Assembly (NCBI GenBank): GCA_020796225.1
Contig: CM036756.1
Span: 65,550,144-65,614,143, forward strand
DNA length: 64,000 bases
DNA from: Arion vulgaris
Taxonomy: Eukaryota; Mollusca; Gastropoda; Stylommatophora; Arionidae
Direction of reading: 5' to 3'
In this document: positions 11,645-22,769 of the stretch, piece after piece
Numbering within the stretch: the first letter of the stretch is position 1
Layout: every line of letters begins with the position of its first letter
Notes under the pieces: model-generated
What the model was told of the DNA's origin: nothing
The model's database searches: none
What the model saw: only the letters and a program-made list of their open reading frames with translations
Position numbers and translations under genes: made by a program

Positions 11645-11905
11645 ATTATACTTCTTCTTCGAAATCTCCACATCGACCCCTTGTCAACCACTCTGTGTGA
11701 TTTGTATGTGATCTGAGCCTAAGAGCAATTGTACGTTGTGCCAGTTATGCGCTCACAAGTAAGCCAGCACATCCGATTACTGCTCTGCTTTTTAGTTGCT
11801 AGGGTAGCATCCCTAGGTCCTACATCAGTCGCCTCTTACGACATGCATTGTAGGTTGCAGTGGTACTATTCTTTGCTTCCTTGCGGACCCCGGCACCACA
11901 TGGGC
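11645..11905 (-). mobile_element. family C SINE-like element
   Basis: Same landmarks in the same order as the 10983 copy, including CTTCTTCTTCGAAATCTCC at the tail end, GTGCCAGTTATGCGCTCAC and CTATTCTTTGCTTCC near the other end. Confidence 0.7.
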
Positions 11906-12118
11906 GAGTGGTCATACATATGCCTTGCTTACTGAAATGTGTGAGTTCGAGTCCAGACCCCGTTGTTTATGTCAATAATGCATTCGTTTATCATATTATT
12001 GCTGGAGCTACGGCGTCGTACTTTGTACAATACAATCAACAAGTAGCGCACCATTCCTGTGGAGAGGGACCGAGACATATGGGTAAATCTCGGGCAATGA
12101 GGTCAATCCTTTAAAACC
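11906..12118 (+). mobile_element. SINE-E copy with tRNA-like head
   Basis: Box-A-like GGGCGAGTGGTCAT near 11904 and box-B GAGTTCGAGTCC at 11943-11954 suggest an RNA polymerase III promoter of tRNA origin. The body follows with GCTGGAGCTACGG, TTGTACAATACA, GCGCACCATTCCTGTGG and GAGGTCAATCCTT. This order is shared with copies at 18749, 57025 and, reversed, 58786. Confidence 0.65.
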
Positions 12119-12538
12119 TTTTATTTTTCACATAAGTCTTGTTTAGCCAGTAAAATCCTACATGTGGTTTCACAGTAAAAGTCATCTGTAATGATTACGG
12201 CCAGGAATTGCATCTCTGTACTATGTTCTTGGTCTTCCGTTGTTTATTGCTATTGAAAGTAGATTAGTTTTACAATTACCATATCCTCAGTTGTATTAGT
12301 ATTTGCTATCATGCCAAATCCTTGGCTGTATCTTTGATAATCTTGGTAGGATGCTTTGTAGTCATTGCTTCTTAACTGTTCGAAAATTGATATTGATACA
12401 GTTATAAAATGTTAAGAAATATTACCTTCAATGTCAACGTTATTGGGTTTTGAAAACAGTCATAGTGGCGCTCAGTACTTCTCTAATATAGTCAGTTGGA
12501 TTCTTATCAAAGATTTAAATCTTATTATTCTTGTTTGT
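12119..12538. other. no recognisable feature
   Basis: AT-rich, no repeat or coding signal seen. Confidence 0.5.
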
Positions 12539-12547
12539 AAGAACATT

Positions 12548-12800
12548 TATTGAAGTGGTTTGGCCACTTAATAAGAATGCATCCAAACTCCACAGTATAC
12601 AGAGTCTTCTACAACAGAACATCGGGAAAGAAGGCAAGAGGAAGACCACGGAAAAGATGGTTAGATGGCGTAGCAGCATCCTGTGAAAGAGCAAAGATAA
12701 CAATCACACAAGCCACCAGAACAGCGCAAGACAAAAACAGAAAACCACGACACTGGGCAACAACCCGGTAGCAGTGTGACGACAAAAGAAGAAGAAGAAG
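12548..12800 (+). mobile_element. 5'-truncated LINE insertion (family L)
   Basis: Nearly identical to 9840-10075: MKWFGHLIRMHP and KKARGRPRKRWLDG, then a stop and GTGTGACGACAAAAGAAG with a (GAA)n tail. A 9-bp duplication AAGAACATT (12539-12547, 12801-12809) brackets it, though the tail overlaps it by sequence. The 69-bp array starts directly after the right duplication. Confidence 0.85.
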
Positions 12801-12809
12801 AAGAACATT

Positions 12810-15090
12810 ACGCCTTAATATATCCAAATATACACGCGGTGCAACGACTTGAATAGACTATAATCCCATATAAAGCAACCAACTTAATATATCCAAATAT
12901 ACACCGGGTGCATTGATTTGAATGGACTATAATCCCATATAAAACAACTAACTTAATATATCCAAATATACACGCAGTGCAACGACTTGAATAGACTATA
13001 ATTTCATATAAAGCAACCAACTTAATATATCCAAATATACACGCAGTGCAACGACTTGAATAGACTATAATCCCATATAAAACATCCAACTTAATATATC
13101 CAAATATACACGCAGTGCAACGACTTGAATAGACTATAATTTCATATAAAGCAACCAACTTAATATATCCAAATATACACGCAGTGCAACGACTTGAATA
13201 GACTATAATTTCATATAAAGCAACCAACTTAATATATCCAAATATACACGCAGTGCAACGACTTGAATAGACTATAATTTCATATAAAGCAACCAACTTA
13301 ATATATCCAAATATACACGCAGTGCAACGACTTGAATAGACTATAATTTCATATAAAACAACCAACTTAATATATCCAAATATACACCGGGTGCATCGAT
13401 TTGAATAGACTATAATTTCATATAAAACAACTAACTTAATATATCCAAATATACACGCAGTGCAACGACTTGAATAGACTATAATTTCATATAAAGCAAC
13501 CAACTTAATATATCCAAATATACACGCAGTGCAACGACTTGAATAGACTATAATTTCATATAAAGCAACCAACTTAATATATCCAAATATACACGCAGTG
13601 CAACGACTTGAATAGACTATAATTTCATATAAAGCAACCAACTTAATATATCCAAATATACACGCAGTGCAACGACTTGAATAGACTATAATTTCATATA
13701 AAACAACCAACTTAATATATCCAAATATACACCGGGTGCATCGATTTGAATAGACTATAATTTCATATAAAACAACTAACTTAATATATCCAAATATACA
13801 CGCAGTGCAACGACTTGAATAGACTATAATTTCATATAAAGCAACCAACTTAATATATCCAAATATACACGCAGTGCAACGACTTGAATAGACTATAATT
13901 TCATATAAAGCAACCAACTTAATATATCCAAATATACACCGGGTGCATCGATTTGAATAGACTATAATTTCATATAAAACAACTAACTTAATATATCCAA
14001 ATATACACGCAGTGCAACGACTTGAATAGACTATAATTTCATATAAAGCAACCAACTTAATATATCCAAATATACACGCAGTGCAAAGACTTGAATAGAC
14101 TATAATTTCATATAAAGCAACCAACTTAATATATCCAAATATACACCGGGTGCATCGATTTGAATAGACTATAATTTCATATAAAGCAACCAACTTAATA
14201 TATCCAAATATACACGCGGTGCAACGACTTGAATAGACTATAATTTCATATAAAGCAACCAACTTAATATATCCAAATATACACGCAGTGCAACGACTTG
14301 AATAGACTATAATTTCATATAAAGCAACCAACTTAATATATCCAAATATACACGCAGTGCAACGACTTGAATAGACTATAATTTCATATAAAGCAACCAA
14401 CTTAATATATCCAAATATACACGCAGTGCAACGACTTGAATAGACTATAATTTCATATAAAGCAACCAACTTAATATATCCAAATATACACGCAGTGCAA
14501 CGACTTGAATAGACTATAATTTCATATAAAGCAACCAACTTAATATATCCAAATATACACGCAGTGCAACGACTTGAATAGACTATAATTTCATATAAAG
14601 CAACCAACTTAATATATCCAAATATACACGCAGTGCAACGACTTGAATAGACTATAATTTCATATAAAGCAACCAACTTAATATATCCAAATATACACGC
14701 AGTGCAACGACTTGAATAGACTATAATTTCATATAAAACATCCAACTTAATATATCCAAATATACACGCAGTGCAACGACTTGAATAGACTATAATTTCA
14801 TATAAAACATCCAACTTAATATATCCAAATATACACGCAGTGCAACGACTTGAATAGACTATAATTTCATATAAAGCAACCAACTTAATATATCCAAATA
14901 TACACGCAGTGCAACGACTTGAATAGACTATAATTTCATATAAAACAACCAACTTAATATATCCAAATATACACGCGGTGCAACGACTTGAATAGACTAT
15001 AATTTCATATAAAGCAACCAACTTAATATATCCAAATGTACACGCGGTGCAACGACTTGAATAGACTATAATTGCATATAAAACAACCAA
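12810..15090 (-). repeat. 69-bp minisatellite, 33 copies
   Basis: Unit of 69 bp with CTTAATATATCCAAATATAC, CAGTGCAACGACTTGAATAG and ACTATAATTTCATATAAAGC. As 69 is 23 codons and the minus strand lacks stops in one frame, a 760-codon frame spans the array. It is a repeat artefact, with a repeated 23-residue peptide and no other protein features. Variant units with ACACCGGGTGCATCGATTTG recur at 12902, 13387, 13732, 13939 and 14146, about 7, 5, 3 and 3 units apart, each followed by a unit starting AACTAAC. This indicates multi-unit amplification. Confidence 0.95.
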
Positions 15091-15532
15091 CTTTCAAGGA
15101 GTCTCTGTGACGTAGAGGTTAGGTGCTCGTCTCTCGTGTCAAAGATACCAGGTTCGCTTTCTCGTGGAGCTATCTGGATATTTTTCCAGAGATCCGTGAT
15201 CTCAGTGTAGGTGAGGCCGAGTTCTTAGTCCTATCGGCGGGCGATAAAATGTAGTTCCTTTTTTACAATATGAGCATGTAAAAGAACCCTTGACAGTTTA
15301 AAATCGAGAAAAGCGGGGCTACAAAGCCACTGCCCGGATAAAATTCATGAGATAAGATTGAAATTAAAATTCTTGCAAAAATATCTTCAACATCTTCACA
15401 ATAACATCAAGGAGCCACGCTGGTGCTACGGAGTTCGTACACTGCAGCTGTGATCTTCCTGTGTAAGAAAGAGATCTGAGCACACATGTTTACTCACCGA
15501 AGTGCAATGATGATGGTCCTATCAATCAATCA
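15091..15532 (+). mobile_element. SINE-A, full length with target duplication
   Basis: About 440 bp, flanked by the 13-bp duplication ATAAAACAACCAA (15078-15090 and 15533-15545). The left copy is the last bases of the 69-bp array, so the SINE inserted into the array edge. The head has TCTGTGACGTAGAGGTTAGG and CCAGGTTCGCTTTC. The 3' end is AATCAATCA-rich. This is the best reference copy of the family here. Confidence 0.9.
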
Positions 15533-15681
15533 ATAAAACAACCAATCAAATTATGAGTTGATATCAGCTGACATGTAGTCGATCATTTTCACACGATGAC
15601 TCAATCCAGAATTTGAGAATCTGTATGTCGACATCGTAATTGGGTATGCTAACTGCCATTTTAAATAACTAATTGGAAAAG

Positions 15682-15912
15682 GACTCAAACTCTACTGTAT
15701 ACAGAATCTTCTAAAATAGAACACCAGGAAAGAGAGCTAGAGGAAGACCATGAAAAAGATGGTTAGATAGCATTATAGAATTCTGTATAAAAACAAAAAT
15801 AAATATCCTCCAATAAACTAGAACAGCTCTCAGACAAATTACAAGACAAAAACAGAAAACCAAGACAGTGGGCAACAAATCGGTACCAATGTGACGACAA
15901 AAGTAGAAGGAG
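15682..15912 (+). mobile_element. 5'-truncated LINE insertion (family L), diverged
   Basis: Flanked by an exact 11-bp duplication AATTGGAAAAG (15671-15681, 15913-15923). Aligned by eye to the 9713 copy: CTGTATACAGAATCTTCTA, GAGGAAGACCATGAAAAAG, and the end ATGTGACGACAAAAGTAGAA. Many substitutions and a stop mark it as older than the other copies. Confidence 0.85.
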
Positions 15913-16242
15913 AATTGGAAAAGTAAAGGACACAAAAATGAGACATAGAAATAACACACGCGGAAATAAAATAACAATTTAAAAATAAAAGCAGAAAATA
16001 TAATAAGCTTTCTTCTAGAACTAACATCATTGACATTATACTGAGTTATGCTGATGACATCAGATTTATAAATAGTAAATAATGTAGCTGTAAAATCGTT
16101 CTGAATGTCTTCATGCAACAGCGCATGTGATTCTGGAGAGCTTCAAGTTTCTGTCTATCTTTTATTTCATATATTTCTTTAATGACACAATTATTTCACT
16201 AGCTCTGAAGATTTTATATTACACTGGTCTCATTTTTTTAAA

Positions 16243-18748
16243 TATAAGTGGGGTTTCTATGTCGAGGTGGCTAAAACGTTTGCGTGTCGTTTTGTATATA
16301 ATGGGGGTTTCTATGTCGAGGTGGCTAAAACGTTTGCGTGTCGTTTTGTATATAATGGGGGTTTCTATGTCGAGGTGGCTAAAACGTTTGCGTGTCGTTT
16401 TGTATATAAGGGAGGTTTCTATGTCGAGGTGGCTAAAACGTTTGCCTGTCGTTTTGTATATAATGGGGGTTTCTATGTCGAGGTGGCTAAAACGTTTGCG
16501 TGTCGTTTTGTATATAATGGGGGTTTCTATGTCGAGGTGGCTAAAACGTTTGCGTGTCGTTTTGTATATAAGGGGGTTTCTATGTCGAGTGCTAAAACGT
16601 TTGCGTGTCGTTTTGTATATAAGGGAGGTTTCTATGTCGAGGTGGCTAAAACGTTTGCGTGTCGTTTTGTATATAAGGGGTTTCTATATCGAGGTGGCTA
16701 AAACGTTTGCGTGTCGTTTTGTATATAATGGGGGTTTCTATGTCGAGGTGGCTAAAACGTTTGCGTGTCGTTTTGTATATAAGGGAGGTTTCTATGTCGA
16801 GGTGGCTAAAACGTTTGCCTGTCGTTTTGTATATAAGGGGGGTTTCTATGTCGAGGTGGCTAAAACGTTTGCGTGTCGTTTTGTATATAATGGGGGTTTC
16901 TATGTCGAGGTGGCTAAAACGTTTGCGTGTCGTTTTGTATATAATGGGGGTTTCTATGTCGAGGTGGCTAAAACGTTTGCGTGTCGTTTTGTATATAAGG
17001 GAGGTTTCTATGTCGAGGTGGCTAAAACGTTTGCCTGTCGTTTTGTATATAATGGGGGTTTCTATGTCGAGGTGGCTAAAACGTTTGCGTGTCGTTTGTA
17101 TATAAGGGGGTTTCTATGTCGAGGTGGCTAAAACGTTTGCGTGTCGTTTTGTATATAAGGGGGTTTCTATGTCGAGTGGCTAAAACGTTTGTGTGTCGTT
17201 TTGATATAAAGGGGGTTTCATGTCGAGTGCTAAAACGTTTGCGTGTCGTTTTGTATATAATGGGGGTTTCTATGTCGAGGTGGCTAAAACGTTTGCGTGT
17301 CGTTTTGTATATAAGGGGTTTCAATGTCGAGGTGCTAAACGTTTGTGTTCGTTTTGATATAAGGCATTTCAGTCGAGTGCTAAAACGTTTGGTGTCGTTT
17401 TGTATATACAGGTGTTTCTGTGAGGTGCTGAAACGTTTGCGTGTCGTTTTAGTGTAGTAGAGGGGTTTTAGTCATCGGGGCATAAAACGTTTCCTGTCGT
17501 TTTGATATAAGGCTTACATTAATCGAGGGGCTAAAACGTTTGCGGTATATTTGTATATAAGGGGAATGTTTCTATGTCAGGTAAAACGTTTGCCTGTCGT
17601 TCTGTATATAAGGGGTTTCTATGTCGAGGTGGCTTAAAAGTTTCGTGCCTGTTTTGATATAAGGGGTTTCTATGTCAGTGGCTAAAACACAATCAATGTT
17701 GTTGTATAGTACATGTGGTTTCTATGTCAGATTTGGCTGAAACGTTTGGTGTCGCATTTTGTAAATAAGGTTTGGAGGACTAAAACGTTTGCGATCGTTT
17801 TGTATATAAGGAGGGTTTCAGCGAGGTAGCTAAAATGTTTGTGTCATTTGTCCATATAAAGGGGTTTCTATAGTCAAAAGTGTGACAAAACGTCTGCAGT
17901 GCTCGTTTGCATATAAGTGGGAGATTTGGGTGAGGTACAAAACGTTGCTGTCGTTTGATATAAGATTTAATAAGGTGGTAAAACGTTTGCTCTCTTTGAT
18001 TATATGGGGTTTCTATGTCAGAGGTGACTAAATAGTTTGCGTGTCGTTTGAATGTTATAGGCAGGATGTATTCTGGAGGTCAAACGTTTCGTGTCGTTTT
18101 TTTATATAAGGGTTTTTCATGCTCGAGTGTATAAACTGTTGCTGTCGTTTTGTATATAATGGGGGTTTCTATGTCGAGGTGGCTAAAACGTTTGCGTGTC
18201 GTTTTGTATATAATGGGGGTTTCTATGTCGAGGTGGCTAAAACGTTTGCGTGTCGTTTTGTATATAATGGGGGTTTCTATGTCGAGGTGGCTAAAACGTT
18301 TGCGTGTCGTTTTGTATATAATGGGGGTTTCTATGTCGAGGTGGCTAAAACGTTTGCGTGTCGTTTTGTATATAATGGGGGTTTCTATGTCGAGGTGGCT
18401 AAAACGTTTGCGTGTCGTTTTGTATATAATGGGGGTTTCTATGTCGAGGTGGCTAAAACGTTTGCGTGTCGTTTTGTATATAATGGGGGTTTCTATGTCG
18501 AGGTGGCTAAAACGTTTGCGTGTCGTTTTGTATATAATGGGGGTTTCTATGTCGAGGTGGCTAAAACGTTTGCGTGTCGTTTTGTATATAATGGGGGTTT
18601 CTATGTCGAGGTGGCTAAAACGTTTGCGTGTCGTTTTGTATATAATGGGGTTTCTATGTCGAGGTGGCTAAAACGTTTGCGTGTCGTTTTGTATATAATG
18701 GGGGTTTCTATGTCGAGGTGGCTAAAACGTTTGCGTGTCGTTTTGTAG
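16243..18748 (+). repeat. 54-bp minisatellite, about 46 copies
   Basis: Unit of 54 bp: GGGGGTTTCTATGTCGAGGT, GGCTAAAACGTTTGCGTGTC, GTTTTGTATATAAT. Outer blocks (16243-17095 and 18150-18748) are nearly identical copies. The middle (about 17095-18150) is full of dropped and changed bases. Open frames of 334, 209 and 173 codons are artefacts of the 18-codon unit. The right edge runs straight into a SINE-E. Confidence 0.95.
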
Positions 18749-19026
18749 GTTGTCGGTTCAGATTCAGACCGAGTCCCATGTGCATTTTTTTCATGAGATC
18801 ATTAGGATGGTTGCTAGAGCTACGGAGTTCTAGCATTGTGCAACACTCTCGCCAGTTGACGTGCCATTTCTGCGGACAGAGACGGATCCATATGGGAACC
18901 CAGTGCAATAAGTCAATCCGGGGGCGGGTCGTCATTAAGGGCCTTATGGGAAACCAGTGCAATAAGTTAATCCAGGGCGGGTCGTCATTAAGGGTCATAT
19001 GGGTAACCGTGCAATAAGTCAATCAT
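18749..19026 (+). mobile_element. SINE-E copy with tandemly repeated 3' end
   Basis: Body landmarks GGTTGCTAGAGCTACGGAG, TGTGCAACACTC, GTGCCATTTCTGCGGACAG and GTGCAATAAGTCAATCC. The 3' end is present three times at a spacing of about 54 bp (18890, 18945, 18998). The spacer GGCGGGTCGTCATTAAGGG resembles one end of the hAT-type MITE found at 61252. Confidence 0.7.
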
Positions 19027-19048
19027 TCGTCTTTAGATCCTTTGTTTG

Positions 19049-19049
<1 letters not shown>

Positions 19050-19079
<30 letters not shown>
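19050..19079. repeat. (AT)n microsatellite
   Basis: Perfect alternating AT run of about 28 bases after the SINE-E. Confidence 0.95.
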
Positions 19080-19080
<1 letters not shown>

Positions 19081-19164
19081 CAAATATGTGTAACCCACAT
19101 GCATCAGTCTCAGGAGATACCTTGAAACTACCAGCAGTCTTGATATTCGAACTAAGTACATTTA

Positions 19165-20775
19165 AGGCAAAGGCTAAGTAGTTCAGCAATCTGTCTTGCG
19201 CGCTGAAAGTCGTAGATTTGAATGAAAACGGCGTCGCTCCGTTCACGAGTGCATTTATTTCAAGAGATCCTATAAGATAGTTGTTGGAGGTACCAAGTTA
19301 GTACAATAGTTGTTGGAGGTGCGAAGTGTGTACAATAGTTGTTGAGCGTAGGAAGTTCGTGCTTATAGTTGTTGTAGGTACGAAGTTCGTGCTTATAGTT
19401 GCTGAACGTAGGAAGTTCGTGCTTATAGTTGTTGAACGTAGGAAGTTCGTGCTTATAGTTGCTGAACGTAGGAAGTTCGTGCTATAGTTGTTGAACGTAG
19501 GAAGTTCGCTTATGAGTTGCTGAACGTAGAAGTGCGTCTTATAGTTGCTGAACGTAGGAAGTCGTGCTTGTTGTTGAAGTAGGAAGTTCGTGCTATAGTT
19601 GCTGAACGTTGTGAAGTTCGTGCTTATAGTTGCTGAACGTAGGAAGTTCTGTCGCTTATAGTTGTTGTAGGTACGAAGTTGTGCTTATAGTTGCTGAACG
19701 TAGAAGTTCATGCTTATAGTTGTTGTAGGTACGAAGTTCGTGCTTATAGTTGCTGAACGTAGGAAGTTCGTGCATAGTTGTTGAACGTAGAAGTTCGTGC
19801 TTATAGTTGCTGAAGTAGGAAGTTCGTGCTAAAAGTTCGAACGGCAGGAAGTCGTCTTATAGTTATGGAACGTAGAAGTTCGTGCTTATAGTTGTTGAAC
19901 GTGGAAGTTCTGCATTATAGTTCATGGAACGGGAAGTGCTGCTTAGAGTTGCTGAACGTAGAAGTTCGGCTTATAGTTGTTGAACGTAGGAATTCGTGCT
20001 TATGTGCTGAACGTAGGAAGTACGTGCTATAGTTGCTGAACGTAGGAAGTTCGTGCTTATAGTTGTTGAACGTAGGAAGTTCGTAGCTAATAGTTGCTGA
20101 ACGTAGGAAGTTCGTGCTTATAGTTGCTGAACGTAGGAAGTTCGTGCTTATAGTTGCTGAACGTAGGAAGTTCGTGCTTATAGTTGTTGAACGTACGAAG
20201 TTCGTGCTTATAGTTGCTGAACGTAGGAAGTTCGTGCTTATAGTTGTTGAACGTAGGAAGTTCGTGCTTATAGTTGCTGAACGTAGGAAGTGCGTGCTTA
20301 TAGTTGCTGAACGTAGGAAGTTCGTGCTTATAGTTGTTGAACGTAGGAAGTTCGTGCTTATAGTTGCTGAACGTAGGAAGTTCGTGCTTATAGTTGCTGA
20401 ACGTAGGAAGTTCGTGCTTATAGTTGCTGAACGTAGGAAGTTCGTGCTTATAGTTGCTGAACGTAGGAAGTTCGTGCTTATAGTTGTTGTAGGTACGAAG
20501 TTCGTGCTTATAGTTGCTGAACGTAGGAAGTTCGTGCTTATAGTTGTTAAACGTAGGAAGTTCGTGCTTATAGTTGTTAAACGTAGGAACTTAGTGCTTA
20601 TAGTTGTTGTAGGTGCGAAGTTCGTGTAATAGTTGTTGAACGTGGGAAGTTCGTGAAATAGTTGTTAGAGATGCAGAGCTCGTACATTACTATTAGCATG
20701 GGGCATGCCATTTTTGCGCAGAGCGAACGAACCATATGGGAAAGTCGATGCAATGAAATACATATGCCTTTAGAT
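19165..20775 (+). mobile_element. SINE-E carrying an internal 30-bp minisatellite
   Basis: The left part has a tRNA-like head (AAGGCTAAGTAGTTCAGCAA, then GTAGATTTGAATG) and GTGCATTTATTTCAAGAGAT, parallel to 18780-18800. The right part (20660-20775) resumes the SINE-E body: GATGCAGAGCTCGTAC, GGCATGCCATTTTTGCGCAG, CATATGGGAAAGTCGATGCA. Between them the short SINE segment 'TTGTTGGAGGTACGAAGTTC' has been amplified. The SINE and array therefore form one composite locus. Confidence 0.75.
19280..20655 (+). repeat. 30-bp minisatellite inside SINE-E, about 46 copies
   Basis: Unit of 30 bp: AACGTAGGAAGTTCGTGCTT then ATAGTTGCTG or ATAGTTGTTG. First and last copies keep the SINE-like form TTGTTGGAGGTACGAAGT, while inner copies read GAACGTAGGAAGT. 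A stretch at 19490-20100 has many single-base losses. The 171-codon frame at 20114 is an artefact. Confidence 0.95.
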
Positions 20776-20949
20776 CATTTATTTCAACTTCTGTCACATT
20801 TCTTTGTTAAAGGTTATTAATATTTAGAAAACATATGCAGCAACCTCAAGAGAAGACATAGTAGCGATTATTAGTTGCAAGATTCGAATTGAGAGTTTTA
20901 AGACAACGACGTAGTCATCCTACGTAAAAATATTATGTTATTGTGAGAA

Positions 20950-21160
20950 ATGCAAACCTTCTTCTTCTTTGAACGCTCCATATATCGACCACTTGTTAAC
21001 CACTCTTTGTAATTTGAATGTGATCCGAGTTTTAAAGCGATTGTACGTTGTACCAGTTATGCGCCTACAAGTAGACCAGAACATCAGAATTCTGCGACGC
21101 ATTTTATTTACTAGTGTAGCTTCCCTAGATCCCAACATAAGTCGACATGCCGTATAAAAT
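20950..21160 (-). mobile_element. family C element, truncated
   Basis: Landmarks: CTTCTTCTTTGAACGCTCC, ATATCGACCACTTGTTAACC, GTACCAGTTATGCGCCTAC and TTTACTAGTGTAGCTTCCC. The far end is missing after GTCGACATGCCG. Confidence 0.65.
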
Positions 21161-21237
21161 CCCTAACGGCTGTATTGTCTAATTGTTATATCTACCGTAA
21201 AATAAGTCTGAATTTCTGAACTTCTGTTGTATCCGTT

Positions 21238-21340
21238 GCTTGATAAAGACCTTTTGGTCGAAACGTCGATGTATATCGTTTTTGTAATTTGTAAACACTA
21301 CAATACTTTTTGTTCACGTATTTCGCTTTGCTATATCTAT
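21238..21340 (+). mobile_element. family H repeat with hammerhead-like core
   Basis: TTGATAAAGACC TTTT GGTCGAAACG is followed by a GTCGATGTATA stretch and a TTTTTGTAATTTGTAAAC tail. Related copies lie at 38327, 40920 and, reversed, 51705-51830. GACC and GGTC can pair as stem II of a hammerhead, with GAAA following. The expected C of CUGAUGA is T here and G8 is A. Known: Penelope-like retroelements carry hammerhead motifs. Assignment here is inference. Confidence 0.4.
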
Positions 21341-21689
21341 ATTGAGCAGACTTGATAAAAATAATCAATAATGAAAAGCTGAAGTACTTTGCCTTCTCAC
21401 ATGACCAAAGAAATGGCGTAATCAACTGATCGATATAATGGCGTACTTAAGTGAACAAAGAGATCAAAGGAATCAAGTCGTGGAATAACTGGCGCAGTTA
21501 AGTGGTCGAAGACCTGACTCAGCCAAGCGATCAAAGAGATATCGTACTCAAGTCCCTTGTAGTCGGCTAGTTGAAACACTTGTTCTCCAGTCAAATAAGG
21601 CACTTGGTTGGTTTCCCGACTCAGACGAGTTAATTCATGTGAAAATGGTATGCACGTCTCACTGAATTAAAGAAGAAAATGCAGGCAAA

Positions 21690-21771
21690 CTACCTATGTT
21701 AGCTACCAATACATAGCACATTCCTGAGACTACCTATGTTAGCTACCAATACATAACACATTCCTGAGACA
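21690..21771 (+). repeat. 40-bp direct duplication
   Basis: TACCTATGTTAGCTACCAAT with ACATARCACATTCCTGAGAC appears twice in tandem with one difference. Confidence 0.9.
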
Positions 21772-21817
21772 TTATAAGACAGGAGAGTATCGCTACCTTT
21801 TTTCAGGAGATGTTTAG

Positions 21818-22225
21818 GGGTGCTGGTGGCGTAGAAGTTAGGTGCTCGTCTTTCGTTCCAATGGTACTCAAATGGCTCCCTCATTGAGCCATCTAGATAT
21901 TGTTCCACATATCCCTGATCTCAGTGTAGGTTCCTAGTCATGTCGGAGACGGACGATAAAACGTAGGTCCTGTATTCAATGTGAGCAAGTAAAAGAACTA
22001 TTGGCAGTTTGAAATCGAGAAGAGCAGACTGGAAAGTCACTGCCAGGGCAAAATTCATTAAAAGTTTTAAATAAAATTATTACACAATATCTTGACCATT
22101 TTCTAAATTACACCTGGACTCTCACCAGTGCAGCGAACTTCGTGCACTGCCGTTGAGATCTTCCTCTGTAAGAAATAGATCGGAGCAGATATTCACCAAA
22201 GTGCAGTGATGATATCAATCAAGAG
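21818..22225 (+). mobile_element. SINE-A copy
   Basis: Head GGTGGCGTAGAAGTTAGGTG, box-B position replaced by CTCAAATGGCTCCC, then CATGTCGGAGACGGACGATA, GAAATCGAGAAGAGCAGAC, GCACTGCCGTTGAGATCTTC and AGAAATAGATCGGAGCA. About 400 bp with small deletions. Confidence 0.8.
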
Positions 22226-22355
22226 TTCAGTAATTTGTAGACAATGTTGTTATAAAATTACCGAGTACTTCAATGTATTATTAAAATGTATAGCATTCAA
22301 TGTTTATTATCTTTTTTCCTAACTCTGCACATCGTTAAAAATGTTGGTTGTGTTT

Positions 22356-22622
22356 ATCTTCTTCTTCTTCTTTGCGTTCTTTCTTTACGATCAATTTTAA
22401 TCACTCTTTGTGATATGTTTGATCTTTGCCTAGAACGTGTATACGTTGCACATTGGTTTGGTAGGCCACTAAACGCATAGACTTCTTCCCTTTTAGGACA
22501 TGTGCATCCGATTTTAGCCAAACCTCCTTTTGTCAAAGTCGCCTCTTACGACATGCGTGGCAGGTAACAGGTGTTCTATTCTTTACACCCCAAATTTGGG
22601 CCCCAGTAACCACTCGGGTGGT
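22356..22622 (-). mobile_element. family C2 element, full length
   Basis: Plus-orientation landmarks: CTTCTTCTTCTTCTTTGCG, AATCACTCTTTGTGATATG, GACATGTGCATCCGATTTTA, CGCCTCTTACGACATGCGTG, CTTTACACCCCAAATTTGGG and CAGTAACCACTCGGGTGG. On its own strand it begins CCACCCGAGTGGTTACTG (box-A-like) and ends in (AAG)n. It shares its tail type with family C and the LINE family L. Confidence 0.7.
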
Positions 22623-22769
22623 TGTGTTTATAATTTATATATGCAATTGTAAACATAAATTATTTGGTTTCATATTGATCTGATAGATTTATGTTGTAAA
22701 ATTGTGAATACATTATTACATTTAAGAAATTTTATGCAATCATTACTATTTGATAGCACAATATTGAGA

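Noticed and set aside
12808..15090. A 760-codon open frame on the minus strand
   Set aside because: It is exactly a 23-codon peptide repeated 33 times over a 69-bp satellite; no signal, domain or non-repeat coding sequence is attached.
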